Assembly: GCA_029557915.1 (NCBI GenBank)
Contig: JAKQHS010000056.1
Location: forward strand, 1-64,000
DNA: 64,000 nt
Reading direction: 5' to 3'
DNA from: Bacteroidota bacterium
GTDB lineage: Bacteria > Bacteroidota > Bacteroidia > Chitinophagales > Saprospiraceae
Shown: positions 48,604 through 57,501 of the stretch, piece after piece
Layout of the letters: each line of letters begins with the position of its first letter
How positions within the stretch are numbered: the stretch's first letter is position 1
Position numbers and translations under genes: made by a program
The notes under the pieces: model-generated
Seen by the model: the letters and a program-made list of their open reading frames with translations, nothing else
What the model was told of the DNA's origin: nothing
Database searches by the model: none

Positions 48604-49806
48604 ATGCCTTCCCCTTCCATACCCGTCATCCGGCGGATTGAATCCGTGGACGTCCTCCGCGGCATCGTTATGATCATCATGGCCCTGGACCATGTCCGCG
48701 ATTTCATCCACATCGGTGCGTTTACGGACGATCCTCTCAACCTGGCCACCACCACCCCGGTCTTGTATTTTACACGATGGATCACCCATTTCTGCGCGCC
48801 GGTCTTTGTATTCCTCTCCGGCGTATCCATTTACCTGCAAAGTTTCCGCAAGACCAAAAAAGAACTCAGCGTTTTTATTATCAAAAGAGGGCTGTGGCTG
48901 ATCGCCGTAGACCTCTTCATTATGTCCCTGGTCATTTCCTTTAATCCAAACTACAATTATTTTTTCCTTCAGGTGATCTGGACCATCGGCATCAGTATGG
49001 TCCTCCTCGGCCTGTTCATACACCTGCCTTTCAAACTCATCCTGGCCCTGGGCCTGGTCATTGTTTTCGGACATAACCTTCTGGACAGACTGGAGCGGGC
49101 AGAGGGGTTTGACCCCGGTTTCGCGTGGGACCTGCTGCATACCGGCAACTTCGCCCTCTACCCGCTTTGGGGCAACCATACCCTGGTGATCATCTACCCT
49201 TTTGTGGCCTGGACCGGGCTGATGATGCTGGGATACGTTATGGGCTCCTGGTATTCCCCGGATTATCCGGCGGAAAAAAGAAAAAAAATGCTGACCCGGT
49301 TTGGGTTGGCTGCCATTTTTTTGTTCATCGTCCTCCGCTATCTGAACATTTATGGCAATCCTTTCCCCTGGAGTCCGCAAAAGAATTTATTCTATACCCT
49401 GCTGTCCTTCCTCAACACCCATAAATACCCTCCCTCGCTGCTTTTTATATGTATGACCATAGGACCCTCCCTGTTGATGCTTGCCTGGCTTGAAAGCCTG
49501 AGAAATGGCTTCACCAGGACCGTCCAGGTCTTTGGCCGGGTGGCCCTGTTCTATTATATCGCCCATTTTTTCCTGGCCCACCTGGTGAGCGCCGTCCTTT
49601 TCCTTGCCCGGGGACATAGCCTGGCTGAGGCCGATGACCAGATCCGGAATTTTCCTTTTTATTTCCTGGTTCCCGGGGAAGGCCTTAGCCTGCCCTGGGT
49701 CTACCTGGTCTGGCTGGGGATCGTCTTGTTTCTGTATCCTTTATGCAAATGGTACAATGATTATAAATCCGTGCATAAGGAAAAATGGTGGTTAAGTTAT
49801 TTGTAA
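48604..49806 (+). CDS. DUF1624/heparan-alpha-glucosaminide acetyltransferase-like membrane protein
   Basis: A 400-residue inner membrane protein with about ten hydrophobic segments. RIESVDVLRGIVMIIMALDHVRDF at the N-terminus is the signature of the DUF1624/YeiB group, in which a membrane histidine takes part in acyl transfer. WITHFCAPVFVFLSGVSIYL and FYYIAHFFLAHLV are further conserved parts. It may acetylate a sugar of the envelope; the acceptor is unknown. Confidence 0.85.
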   Translation: MPSPSIPVIRRIESVDVLRGIVMIIMALDHVRDFIHIGAFTDDPLNLATTTPVLYFTRWITHFCAPVFVFLSGVSIYLQSFRKTKKELSVFIIKRGLWLIAVDLFIMSLVISFNPNYNYFFLQVIWTIGISMVLLGLFIHLPFKLILALGLVIVFGHNLLDRLERAEGFDPGFAWDLLHTGNFALYPLWGNHTLVIIYPFVAWTGLMMLGYVMGSWYSPDYPAEKRKKMLTRFGLAAIFLFIVLRYLNIYGNPFPWSPQKNLFYTLLSFLNTHKYPPSLLFICMTIGPSLLMLAWLESLRNGFTRTVQVFGRVALFYYIAHFFLAHLVSAVLFLARGHSLAEADDQIRNFPFYFLVPGEGLSLPWVYLVWLGIVLFLYPLCKWYNDYKSVHKEKWWLSYL

Positions 49807-49844
49807 ATCGCCTGAAGGGCATCTGCTAATAAAACTGGTTCACC

Positions 49845-50183
49845 ATGAACACCCGGTCCAAACTTATCCTGGTCAAAATCATCCACACCGCGATCTGGCT
49901 TTTTTTCAATGTGGTTATTTTTTATATGCTTTACGCAGCCCTTACGGATAAACTCGACCGATGGCTCTGGATCGGCTTTGGCCTGGTGTTTCTGGAAGGC
50001 CTGACCCTGGTCCTGTTTAAATTTTATTGTCCCCTGACCCTGGTCGCCAGGAAGTATTCGGACTCCGGCATGGACAATTTCGATATTTACCTGCCCAACT
50101 GGCTGGCCAGGAATACCAAGCGGATCTACACTTCGTTGGTGGTTTTTATCCTTGTGATCACTTTGTACCGTGCCCTGACCTGA
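49845..50183 (+). CDS. Conserved membrane protein, 112 aa
   Basis: Three hydrophobic segments (roughly 8-30, 40-58, 90-110) with a central loop FYCPLTLVARKYSDSGMDNF, in which the CPLT-to-DNFD pattern is likely a family signature. The family looks conserved in Bacteroidota as a protein of unknown function. It follows the DUF1624 gene by 38 bp. Confidence 0.7.
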   Translation: MNTRSKLILVKIIHTAIWLFFNVVIFYMLYAALTDKLDRWLWIGFGLVFLEGLTLVLFKFYCPLTLVARKYSDSGMDNFDIYLPNWLARNTKRIYTSLVVFILVITLYRALT

Positions 50184-50313
50184 GGCCAGGGATATCGCCC
50201 GCATGGCCCGGATTGTGGCCAATAAACAAGTTAATCAAAATTTGTGCATATCGTTTGTTGTACAAGCATTTTAAACGTACTAAATTCAATATCCTGACTT
50301 TAAATGATTCAGA

Positions 50314-50952
50314 ATGACTCTCAATATTCCTGAAATGCGTTGGGCCGGTATTTTGTTGCTGGCCGGGGGCTTGATCTTCTGGATTGGCGCTTTTTCTCCT
50401 CCTTACAAACATTGGATGACGAAGGATGTTCGTGAATATCTCTCGATCATACATGGACACAAACCCAACTGGTATTTTATACATGGTGCATTTACCGTTG
50501 GGGTCCTACTTACCCTCTTTGGCGTCCAGCTGCTCACTCATGCCATGACCCGGGCAGGGGCCGGTGTGTATTCCCAGCTTGCATTCACAGGCTTCCTTTT
50601 TGGCAGTTTATTCTGGATTATGAATATCGCTTTCCGGCTTACGGTTACCGTCTGGGCAGCAGATAAGTTGAGTACAAGCACCATCCTGGAACCCTCATTC
50701 AAAACCTGGATGGATTGGACAAATCTTCTATTTGCCATCTATATGGTATTGGCCTACCTGGCCATTGGGGCCATGGGCCTTGCGGCAAAAGACCTGGACC
50801 TATTGCCACCCTGGGTTACCAGTACGTGCATTTGGTTTGGTTTTGCCGGGGCGGCATTGTATTTCTTGCGGTTTCCGGTTTTTGAGCCGCCGCTCATGGT
50901 TCATACTCCTCTTATACTCTTGGGACTGGTCATCCTTCTGACGATTAAATAA
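50314..50952 (+). CDS. Hypothetical membrane protein, 212 aa
   Basis: About six hydrophobic segments. It starts with ILLLAGGLIFWIGAF and has no motif I recognise. The loop SPPYKHWMTKDVREYLSIIHGHKPNW precedes the second helix. No functional call is made. It stands alone, about 200 bp before the magnesium ATPase. Confidence 0.68.
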   Translation: MTLNIPEMRWAGILLLAGGLIFWIGAFSPPYKHWMTKDVREYLSIIHGHKPNWYFIHGAFTVGVLLTLFGVQLLTHAMTRAGAGVYSQLAFTGFLFGSLFWIMNIAFRLTVTVWAADKLSTSTILEPSFKTWMDWTNLLFAIYMVLAYLAIGAMGLAAKDLDLLPPWVTSTCIWFGFAGAALYFLRFPVFEPPLMVHTPLILLGLVILLTIK

Positions 50953-51157
50953 TGACCTGTCATTGCGGAGCCTTTTTGGCTTGGCCCGGAACGGGACTCC
51001 CCATTCTTTCCTAAGTTTATCTCATGCAATGATGCTCCCCCCCGCTCCCGAAGACCTCCTGATGCGGGATGGCTTTCAACTTTCCCCATTGAATCTTTTG
51101 ATACCCCCCCCTTACTGAAATTGGGTACTTTAGATGGTTCTGGAGCTACTTGTATAA

Positions 51158-53713
51158 ATGGACAAGAACAAACCATTCTCCCAAATTCCCCTTGAAGAAT
51201 TGTACCGGATATTGGATACTTCAAGGAATGGCCTGTCCTTAGTCCAGGCCGGGGTGAGAATCCGGCTTCAACAACAGCGCTTAAAAACCGAATCCAGGGC
51301 GAGAAGGGAAATCCGTCTTTTGTTCCGTCAATTTTTTAATCCCCTGGTTTTACTCCTTCTCCTGGCCGTCATCCTTTCTGCTTGGATCGGCGAGGCATCC
51401 GACACCATTCTCATTTTATTTATCCTGCTGGCTTCCGGGTTACTGGGTTTTTTCCAGGAGCTCAGTGCTGGAAGAGCACTGGAAAAATTACGAAGCCTGA
51501 TCGAAATGAAGCACGATCTTCTGCGCGAAGGAAAAGTGGTCCAGGTTCCCACGCAGGAAGTGGTACCTGGAGACGTCCTGATTTTAAATGCAGGCGACGT
51601 GATCCCGGCAGATTGCCGCATCATAGAAAATTCAGAATTACATGTCAACGAAGCGACCCTGACCGGCGAATCTTTCCCTGCGGAAAAAGAGGTGGGACAG
51701 CTTGATGAAAATAAACCTTTACACGAAAAAACAAATTGCCTCTGGAAAGGAACCAATGTGATCAGCGGTACGGCCCGTGCCCTGGTCATCCATACTGGTG
51801 AAAACACCTTATTGGGCCAGTTGTCCCAGAGCCTGAGCAGAATTACCGAAACGGCCTTCGAAAAAGGAATCCGGAATTTCGGATATTTCATTTTGCGCAT
51901 AACCGTCCTGCTTTCCCTGGTCATCCTCACCACCAATTTAATTTTTGACAAACCCGTTTTTGATTCCATCCTTTTTGCCCTGGCACTTGCTGTTGGCATG
52001 GCCCCCGAATTGTTACCGGCCATCCTGACTTTTGCAATGTCCGTGGGGGCCAAACGGATGATGAAAAAAAAGGTGATTGTAAAAAAACTTTCTTCGATAT
52101 TCAATTTTGGAGAAGTCCAGATCCTGTGTATGGACAAGACGGGGACCGTTACAGAAGGTTCAGTACAGGTCCATGATATAGTTGATCACGAAGGGAAACC
52201 TGATCCCAGGGTCCGGCTGTTTGCAGGTTTGAATGCCGGTCTCCAGGCAGGTTATCAGAACCCCGTGGATGAAGCACTTCGGAGCCTGGCTCTTGATTTT
52301 AAACCATATTCAAAATCCAATGAAGTCCCTTATGACTTTATACGTAAACGTCTCAGCGTTTGTGTGAAACACCCCAATGGCAATCTGATTATCACCAAAG
52401 GCGCGGTAAGCAGCATTCTCGAAGTTTGCCGCTTCGTCCAAAGCGGAGCTGAGATCAAAGACCTGGACGAAGTAAGCCGGCAAAACATCAATGCATTATT
52501 TAAGGAATATTCCCTGAAGGGGTTCAGGGTATTGGGAATTTGCATTAAAACGCTGCATAGAGAAAAAATGCGCCGCGAGGACGAGAACGAGATGATTTTT
52601 TCAGGTTTTATAATCCTGGAGGATCCATTGAAAGCCGGCAGCCTGGAGTCCATTCAAAAACTTAAAAAGTTAAATGTAGGCATCAAGATCATCACCGGTG
52701 ATAACCGACATGCAGCAGCTTATATCGCTAATAAACTTGGCCTTCCGGATAATGCCATCATCACCGGAGATCAAATGCATACCCTATCCCCAGAAGCCCT
52801 GACGGTAAAAGCCAGATCGACCTTCGTATTTGCTGAAATCGAACCTTACCAGAAGGAACTTATCGTTAAATCCCTTCAGAAATCCCATTTAGCCGTAGCC
52901 TACCTCGGAGACGGGATCAATGATGTGGCGGCCATACATGCTGCGGACACTGGCATTTCCACGAACAATGCAGTGGACGTGGCCAAGGAAGCGGCTGATT
53001 TTGTACTCCTCGAAAAAGACCTTTCGGTCCTTTCCGATGGAATCGTTGAAGGGCGTACATCTTTTGCCAATTCGATGAAATATATTTTTATTACCACTGG
53101 CGCTACCTTCGGCAACATGCTGAGTGTAGCCACGGCATCGCTTCTTTTACCCTTCCTCCCCATGCTTCCCAAACAAATCCTGCTGACCAATTCGATTTCA
53201 GATCTGCCCTTCCTGACCATCGCATCCGATGAAGTGGATAAGGCCGAACTCGTTGCACCGCGGAAATGGGACATGAAACTGATCCGGAAATTTATGGTCG
53301 TCTTTGGAATCCACAGTTCCGTCTTTGATTTCATTACTTTTTATACCCTCTATTATTATTTTAAACTCACCGGACCGGCATTTCAGACCGGATGGTTTTT
53401 GGAATCGGTACTTACCGAACTTATCATCATTTTTGTTATACGAACCAAAAAATCGTTTATCCGAAGCAAGCCCGGAAACCTGCTTCTGGCCTTTGGCAGC
53501 CTGGCTTTTATCCTGACCATTTGGTTGCCGGTCTCCCCTTTTGCCCCTGCCCTCGGCCTTTCTCTGGCTCATGTACAGCAAGTCATCGCCCTGCTGATCA
53601 TCATGCTGGCCTATACGTTGACGGCCGATATCCTGAAAATATTCTTTTTTAAATATGTCAAAACAGAAGACACAAACCCGGTGGTGAAAGAATTACCGGT
53701 GCAGAAGGAATGA
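51158..53713 (+). CDS. mgtA: Magnesium-translocating P-type ATPase
   Basis: An 851-residue P3B-type ATPase. The actuator motif is LTGESFPAEK, the ion-site helix AVGMAPELLPAILTFAMS is diagnostic for MgtA/MgtB, the phosphorylation site is Asp326 in MDKTGTVTEG, and the hinge is YLGDGINDVAAIHAADTGIS. Ten membrane helices fit. It imports Mg2+ into the cytoplasm. The 205-bp upstream region shows no obvious riboswitch. Length slightly under E. coli MgtA (898). Confidence 0.95.
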   Translation: MDKNKPFSQIPLEELYRILDTSRNGLSLVQAGVRIRLQQQRLKTESRARREIRLLFRQFFNPLVLLLLLAVILSAWIGEASDTILILFILLASGLLGFFQELSAGRALEKLRSLIEMKHDLLREGKVVQVPTQEVVPGDVLILNAGDVIPADCRIIENSELHVNEATLTGESFPAEKEVGQLDENKPLHEKTNCLWKGTNVISGTARALVIHTGENTLLGQLSQSLSRITETAFEKGIRNFGYFILRITVLLSLVILTTNLIFDKPVFDSILFALALAVGMAPELLPAILTFAMSVGAKRMMKKKVIVKKLSSIFNFGEVQILCMDKTGTVTEGSVQVHDIVDHEGKPDPRVRLFAGLNAGLQAGYQNPVDEALRSLALDFKPYSKSNEVPYDFIRKRLSVCVKHPNGNLIITKGAVSSILEVCRFVQSGAEIKDLDEVSRQNINALFKEYSLKGFRVLGICIKTLHREKMRREDENEMIFSGFIILEDPLKAGSLESIQKLKKLNVGIKIITGDNRHAAAYIANKLGLPDNAIITGDQMHTLSPEALTVKARSTFVFAEIEPYQKELIVKSLQKSHLAVAYLGDGINDVAAIHAADTGISTNNAVDVAKEAADFVLLEKDLSVLSDGIVEGRTSFANSMKYIFITTGATFGNMLSVATASLLLPFLPMLPKQILLTNSISDLPFLTIASDEVDKAELVAPRKWDMKLIRKFMVVFGIHSSVFDFITFYTLYYYFKLTGPAFQTGWFLESVLTELIIIFVIRTKKSFIRSKPGNLLLAFGSLAFILTIWLPVSPFAPALGLSLAHVQQVIALLIIMLAYTLTADILKIFFFKYVKTEDTNPVVKELPVQKE

Positions 53714-53914
53714 AGGGATTTTTATATGGGATTGAGGAGTTATAGGGTCTGCCTGCCTTTCTCGGTCCTGGTTTTTCAATAGGCAAACCGGACAGGTTAT
53801 GAAGAATATACCGCATATTCGTTCCTTTGATCGGCATCACCAGGCCGCCTGACCGGAATCAGGGGTCCAGGTTTGGAAAGCAAGGTAATTTTAAACCCAA
53901 TAAATTTTATTAAA

Positions 53915-54175
53915 ATGGATAAGCATACTAAAGAATCCTTCGAAGTTCATGGTGAAAACCTATTAAAAAAAGTGAAAGAACTGATCCAGGAAGGAAATAT
54001 CCGGAAAATAAGCATCCATAAGAAAGACGGGGAGGAAATCATCAGTTTCCCCCTGACCCTGGGGGTCGTGGGCACCCTCTTTGCGCCGGTATTGGCCGCC
54101 ATTGGCGCTATGGCCGCCCTGATCGGGGATTGCACGATCACCGTGGAAAGGCTGGATAAGGAGGAGAAAGAGTAG
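53915..54175 (+). CDS. DUF4342 protein
   Basis: An 86-residue protein from ATG 53915, chosen because the family begins here (the frame is open 14 codons upstream). Helical N-terminus FEVHGENLLKKVKELIQEGN, a small beta part IRKISIHKKDGEEIISFPLTLGV, one hydrophobic helix and a charged tail, the typical DUF4342 plan. The function is unknown; the hydrophobic stretch VGTLFAPVLAAIGAMAALIG suggests membrane association. The first palindrome follows its stop. Confidence 0.88.
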   Translation: MDKHTKESFEVHGENLLKKVKELIQEGNIRKISIHKKDGEEIISFPLTLGVVGTLFAPVLAAIGAMAALIGDCTITVERLDKEEKE

Positions 54176-54180
54176 TTGCA

Positions 54181-54211
54181 GATATGCCAAATTTTAAAAA
54201 TTTGGCATATC
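54181..54211. terminator. 31-bp palindrome, copy 1 (bidirectional terminator or mobile palindrome)
   Basis: Arms GATATGCCAAATT and AATTTGGCATATC are perfect complements around a short AT loop. It lies 5 bp after the DUF4342 stop and overlaps the first base of the stop codon of the small minus-strand gene, so it sits between two convergent 3' ends as a terminator would. A near-identical copy stands 240 bp away. Confidence 0.7.
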
Positions 54212-54366
54212 TATTCATCATCCATTTCATCTTCCTCATCTTTGGTCTTTTTATAGTCCGTATTCAATATTTTTTCAAATTCTTTTCTGTCCTTTTGATT
54301 CCGGATGACTAAATAAATGATCAAAACCAAAGCAATCAGTCCAAAAAACACAGATATCCAGTTCAT
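54211..54366 (-). CDS. Small single-span membrane protein, 51 aa
   Basis: An ATG at 54366 opens a 51-codon frame encoding MNWISVFFGLIALVLIIYLV at the N-terminus, a strong membrane helix, followed by a basic stretch IRNQKDRKEFEKIL and a very acidic tail KTKDEEDEMDDE. The topology of a helix plus charged coiled-coil-like tail is that of small regulatory or scaffold membrane proteins. The frame is coherent from helix to tail, though homologues could not be checked. It lies between two palindromes and is convergent with the DUF4342 gene. Function unknown. Confidence 0.62.
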   Translation of the reverse strand: MNWISVFFGLIALVLIIYLVIRNQKDRKEFEKILNTDYKKTKDEEDEMDDE

Positions 54367-54420
54367 CTTCTAAAGTTAATTCCGGCAAAGAAATCCAAAG
54401 ACAGAAATATTCGGAACCGA

Positions 54421-54451
54421 GATATGCCAAATTTATAAAATTTGGCATATC
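54421..54451. repeat. 31-bp palindrome, copy 2
   Basis: Same arms as copy 1 (GATATGCCAAATT / AATTTGGCATATC), differing only in the central bases, exactly 240 bp away. It lies upstream of the 51-aa gene, with no gene 3' end beside it, so termination alone does not explain it. Confidence 0.9.
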
Positions 54452-54643
54452 TAAACATCACTTAAAGAGGAAAATCCGGGCATGCCGTCTGCTTTAATTC
54501 TAACATGCCCTTTGCCCTTATTACCCGGGAATGAGGAAATTTCGCCACCCTTATTTCATAAAAATGTAAGTTTTTGATTTAATTCTATAACGGATTGCCC
54601 AGCCGGAGGCCGGAATTTTGTTAAAATTAAAATCCAAACCTCT

Positions 54644-55228
54644 ATGAAAATCAATGCATTTCTCATCGTGACCACGCTGTTGACGGCGGGAAACCTATCT
54701 GCCCAGCATGTAAACTTTGGCATCAAGGCAGGCCTTAACGTTTTTACCATCCACAACGAAACCAATACAAACTCCGACCCACTGGCCGGTTTTCACCTGG
54801 GTATTCTGGGCCATATCCACCTGGACAGATCAATAGCACTACAGCCGGAACTCCTTTACTCAGTGCAGGGAGCAAAAAGCTCCGGCCAGAATGTGGGATT
54901 AAAGACTGAACTGGATTACCTGAATTTACCCGTGCTTTTCCAGTATATGTTTGACAATGGTTTCCGGTTCGAGGCCGGCCCCCAGCTTGGATTATTAGTC
55001 GGGGCAAAATCCAAAGTCAATAATCTCAGTACCGATATAAAAGAAAATTTGGAATCCCTGGATGCCGGCTTGCTGGTTGGTTTGGGTTATATCCATCCTC
55101 CCACCGGATTTGGCATCGATGCCCGTTACCAATTCGGCCTCACCAACATCAATAAATCAGAAAATTTCAAATCCTATAACCGGGGATTCCAACTCGGCGT
55201 TTTTTACCAGATTAAACACAGAGATTAA
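54644..55228 (+). CDS. Outer membrane beta-barrel protein (PorT/OMP_b-brl type)
   Basis: A 194-residue exported protein with a signal peptide ending GNLSAQ. NFGIKAGLNVFTIHNE, FHLGILGHIHLDRSIALQPELLYS and ELDYLNLPVLFQYMFDNGFRFEAGP are the usual strands of the small eight-stranded barrel family that is abundant in Bacteroidota. It ends in FQLGVFYQIKHRD. A role in stress adaptation or permeability is possible; no specific function. Confidence 0.88.
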   Translation: MKINAFLIVTTLLTAGNLSAQHVNFGIKAGLNVFTIHNETNTNSDPLAGFHLGILGHIHLDRSIALQPELLYSVQGAKSSGQNVGLKTELDYLNLPVLFQYMFDNGFRFEAGPQLGLLVGAKSKVNNLSTDIKENLESLDAGLLVGLGYIHPPTGFGIDARYQFGLTNINKSENFKSYNRGFQLGVFYQIKHRD

Positions 55229-55270
55229 GCCGGGGAAAAGCAGCCTCCGCGGGACAGGAATACAAACCCT

Positions 55271-56398
55271 TTAAAGCCTGACCTCCAAGCTCCCTTCCGG
55301 TACCGGTCCGGTTGGCCTGGCCGCAGTCCTTTTCCTGATGCCGCCTCCCGCCCGGGTTTCACCCAGTAAGAAGCCCCAGGGGCTTAATCCCGGGATCCGG
55401 TCAAGCACCAGTTTAATAATGGCGATCAGGGGTATGGATAAAAACATGCCGGGTATACCCCAGAGCGCTGAGCCTGCAAGCACGGAGAGGAGGCATACCA
55501 GGGCGTTTAACTTCACTTTGGATCCAACAATTTTCGGAACGATATAATTGTTGTCAATCAGCTGGACCACTACATAGAGGATAAACACATAGAGCGCATA
55601 CACCGGGGTTTTGAGGACCAGGGCCACCACTATATAAATCACCACCGCGATCAGCCCCCCCAGGTAAGGGATTACATTTAATAAGGCGCCGCCGATTCCC
55701 AGCAGGATGGCATAGTCCATCCCCAGGATCAGCAGCCCCGCAGAATTCAGTACGGCAATGATCCAGAATTCAGCCAATAATCCGTGCAGATAACCCTGGA
55801 TAACCGTTTTGGTCTCGGAGAGGATTTCCCGGATCTTTTGGTCATGATGCCTTCCCATGAGCCGGTAAATGAATTCAATAAGATGGCTTTTATAATAGAG
55901 CAGCATAAAAACATAGACCGGCGTCAGAAAAAGCGTGGCCAGGACCCCTCCCGCGGTAGTCAGCGTGGCCCCGACAACCGCGCTGCTGCTTTCATAAATA
56001 TCCCCGCGGATGGATTTCACCCACTGGTTGATTTTCGACGCGCGGATATTAAAAAAATCAGAACCCCAGGCCACTCCCTGCTGTACCAGCTCATCAAATT
56101 TTGCGCTCAACACCGGAAAGGCCTCACTCAACAGGCTGGCCTGTGATGAAAGCAGGACCAAAAGGAATATAAATCCCGCCACAAATAGAATCAGTATGCT
56201 GAAAATAGCTAGGGAGCGAGGCATGCCCCTGGCTTCCAGTTTATTTACGAGCGGACCGATTAAAACAGCCAGCAACAAACCATAGATCACGGGCAGTACG
56301 ATATCCTGGATGGCGGACAAAATAGAGATGAAGACATAGATTCCAATTAGCAAAAGGGAAATCTTCGCATAAAATGGCCATTTCAGAGAAATGTTCAT
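55271..56398 (-). CDS. AI-2E-family transporter
   Basis: A 375-residue inner membrane protein with about eight helices in the UPF0118/AI-2E layout: VLPVIYGLLLAVLIGPLVNKLEARGMPR, GVLATLFLTPVYVFMLLYYK, GIGGALLNVIPYLGGLIAVV and VVQLIDNNYIVPKIVGSKVKLN. Some members act in sodium or autoinducer export; the substrate here is unknown. It lies downstream of YtxH in the minus-strand stress cluster. Confidence 0.9.
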   Translation of the reverse strand: MNISLKWPFYAKISLLLIGIYVFISILSAIQDIVLPVIYGLLLAVLIGPLVNKLEARGMPRSLAIFSILILFVAGFIFLLVLLSSQASLLSEAFPVLSAKFDELVQQGVAWGSDFFNIRASKINQWVKSIRGDIYESSSAVVGATLTTAGGVLATLFLTPVYVFMLLYYKSHLIEFIYRLMGRHHDQKIREILSETKTVIQGYLHGLLAEFWIIAVLNSAGLLILGMDYAILLGIGGALLNVIPYLGGLIAVVIYIVVALVLKTPVYALYVFILYVVVQLIDNNYIVPKIVGSKVKLNALVCLLSVLAGSALWGIPGMFLSIPLIAIIKLVLDRIPGLSPWGFLLGETRAGGGIRKRTAARPTGPVPEGSLEVRL

Positions 56399-56635
56399 AG
56401 GCGCTGGTGTAAATGCTTTGTTTTAGGTAACGATCCTTGCCCGGATCCTATTTTTCCCGGCCGGGTCCACCGGCTTACGTTATTAATTCATTGACAAATA
56501 ATTAATAAAAAGCCGGAGTATACGCTTTAGGAACGGATACCCCGGCAGGATTAGAAATACATAACCTACTATCTCTCTGTTTATGGAGAACGCATAACCT
56601 GGTCTATCCCTTCAGTTCAACCCTCAGAAACCGCA

Positions 56636-56929
56636 TCACTGGAACTTGTTCCTTCCCGAAAGGCTACCGCTCTGAACCAGGCTGTCTTCGGGTTCGGATT
56701 TCCCATTTTCCGATTTCCGGACCAGATCATTTTTCAGGGTCCGGAATTTTTGTGTGAACTGGTCGATCATTTCGTTGAATTTCGACTCCAGGTCTTCGGC
56801 ATACTCCCCGCCTTTTTTAGCAAGTTTTCGCTGGGTCACGAAGCCCCGGGCAGGGGCCAGGAGTGTACCTGCCACTGCACCGAGGGCAACCCCGGCGAGT
56901 GCGATCAAAACGGATTTCATTGAGTTCAT
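56636..56929 (-). CDS. YtxH-domain protein
   Basis: A 97-residue protein with an N-terminal hydrophobic segment LIALAGVALGAVAGTLLAPARG (GxxxG-rich, typical YtxH) and a charged helical tail. Family members are stress-induced small envelope proteins in many bacteria. It precedes the AI-2E-family gene by about 240 bp; the gap holds no gene. Confidence 0.85.
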   Translation of the reverse strand: MNSMKSVLIALAGVALGAVAGTLLAPARGFVTQRKLAKKGGEYAEDLESKFNEMIDQFTQKFRTLKNDLVRKSENGKSEPEDSLVQSGSLSGRNKFQ

Positions 56930-57001
56930 AAGAAAGAGTTTTAAGGATTAAAAAATGAAATGAGGTCGGGTGTTCCCATCGGTCCTGTCAGACCACATGA
57001 T

Positions 57002-57463
57002 TTAATTTTCTTCTGTCAGGATTTCCCGGAAAACCTTGACTTTATTCCGGTCTGCTTCGAGGACTGACCTCTGGGATCCGATGATTCCGGCATAATCCGG
57101 GGGCCAATCGAAACCTTCGTTTTGAAGGATCCGTTCATACATTTCCGCGACCAGGTCTTCCACTTTTTCCCAACAGCGGAAAATGGACAAGCGGTCCCTC
57201 CCCCTTACCGCCGCTTTCAAATTCATCAGCATGCCATAAAATAGCCCATTCTGCCTGGATTCCCGGACAGGAGAAGCCCCGGATTGTATAAGTACACGGA
57301 CCAACTGGGTTTTGCTCCTGCGGCTGCTTTGAATAAACCTGAAAAAATTGGATTTTAAATCCGCCTCCTTCGATTCCTTCATAGCCGATTCATAACCCTG
57401 GATCCGGTCATCATTTACCTGGATCAGTGTTCTGATGGCTTTGATGATCTCCTGGTTTTCCAT
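57002..57463 (-). CDS. PA2169-family four-helix-bundle protein (DUF2383)
   Basis: About 153 residues from the ATG at 57463; a longer frame begins at 57484. The chain is helical: EIIKAIRTLIQVNDDRIQGYESAMKE at the N-terminus is the DUF2383 opening, and CWEKVEDLVAEMYERIL is a later helix. It is ferritin-like in shape and commonly found beside DUF892 and other stress genes, as here. Confidence 0.82.
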   Translation of the reverse strand: MENQEIIKAIRTLIQVNDDRIQGYESAMKESKEADLKSNFFRFIQSSRRSKTQLVRVLIQSGASPVRESRQNGLFYGMLMNLKAAVRGRDRLSIFRCWEKVEDLVAEMYERILQNEGFDWPPDYAGIIGSQRSVLEADRNKVKVFREILTEEN

Positions 57464-57501
57464 GTTTGAGTTTTTCCTGACCATGTCCTTTACGAAAAAT
57501 T

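Noticed and set aside
50953-51157. Mg2+ riboswitch before mgtA
   Set aside because: No recognisable M-box or mgtA-leader layout or T-rich terminator hairpin was found by eye in the 205 bp.
54181-54451. The two palindromes as ends of an insertion sequence
   Set aside because: No transposase lies between them and no target duplication is visible; each copy is itself a complete palindrome rather than one half of a terminal inverted repeat.
55271-56398. Autoinducer-2 quorum sensing based on the AI-2E-family protein
   Set aside because: The family name is broad and no luxS or AI-2 receptor is seen in the window.
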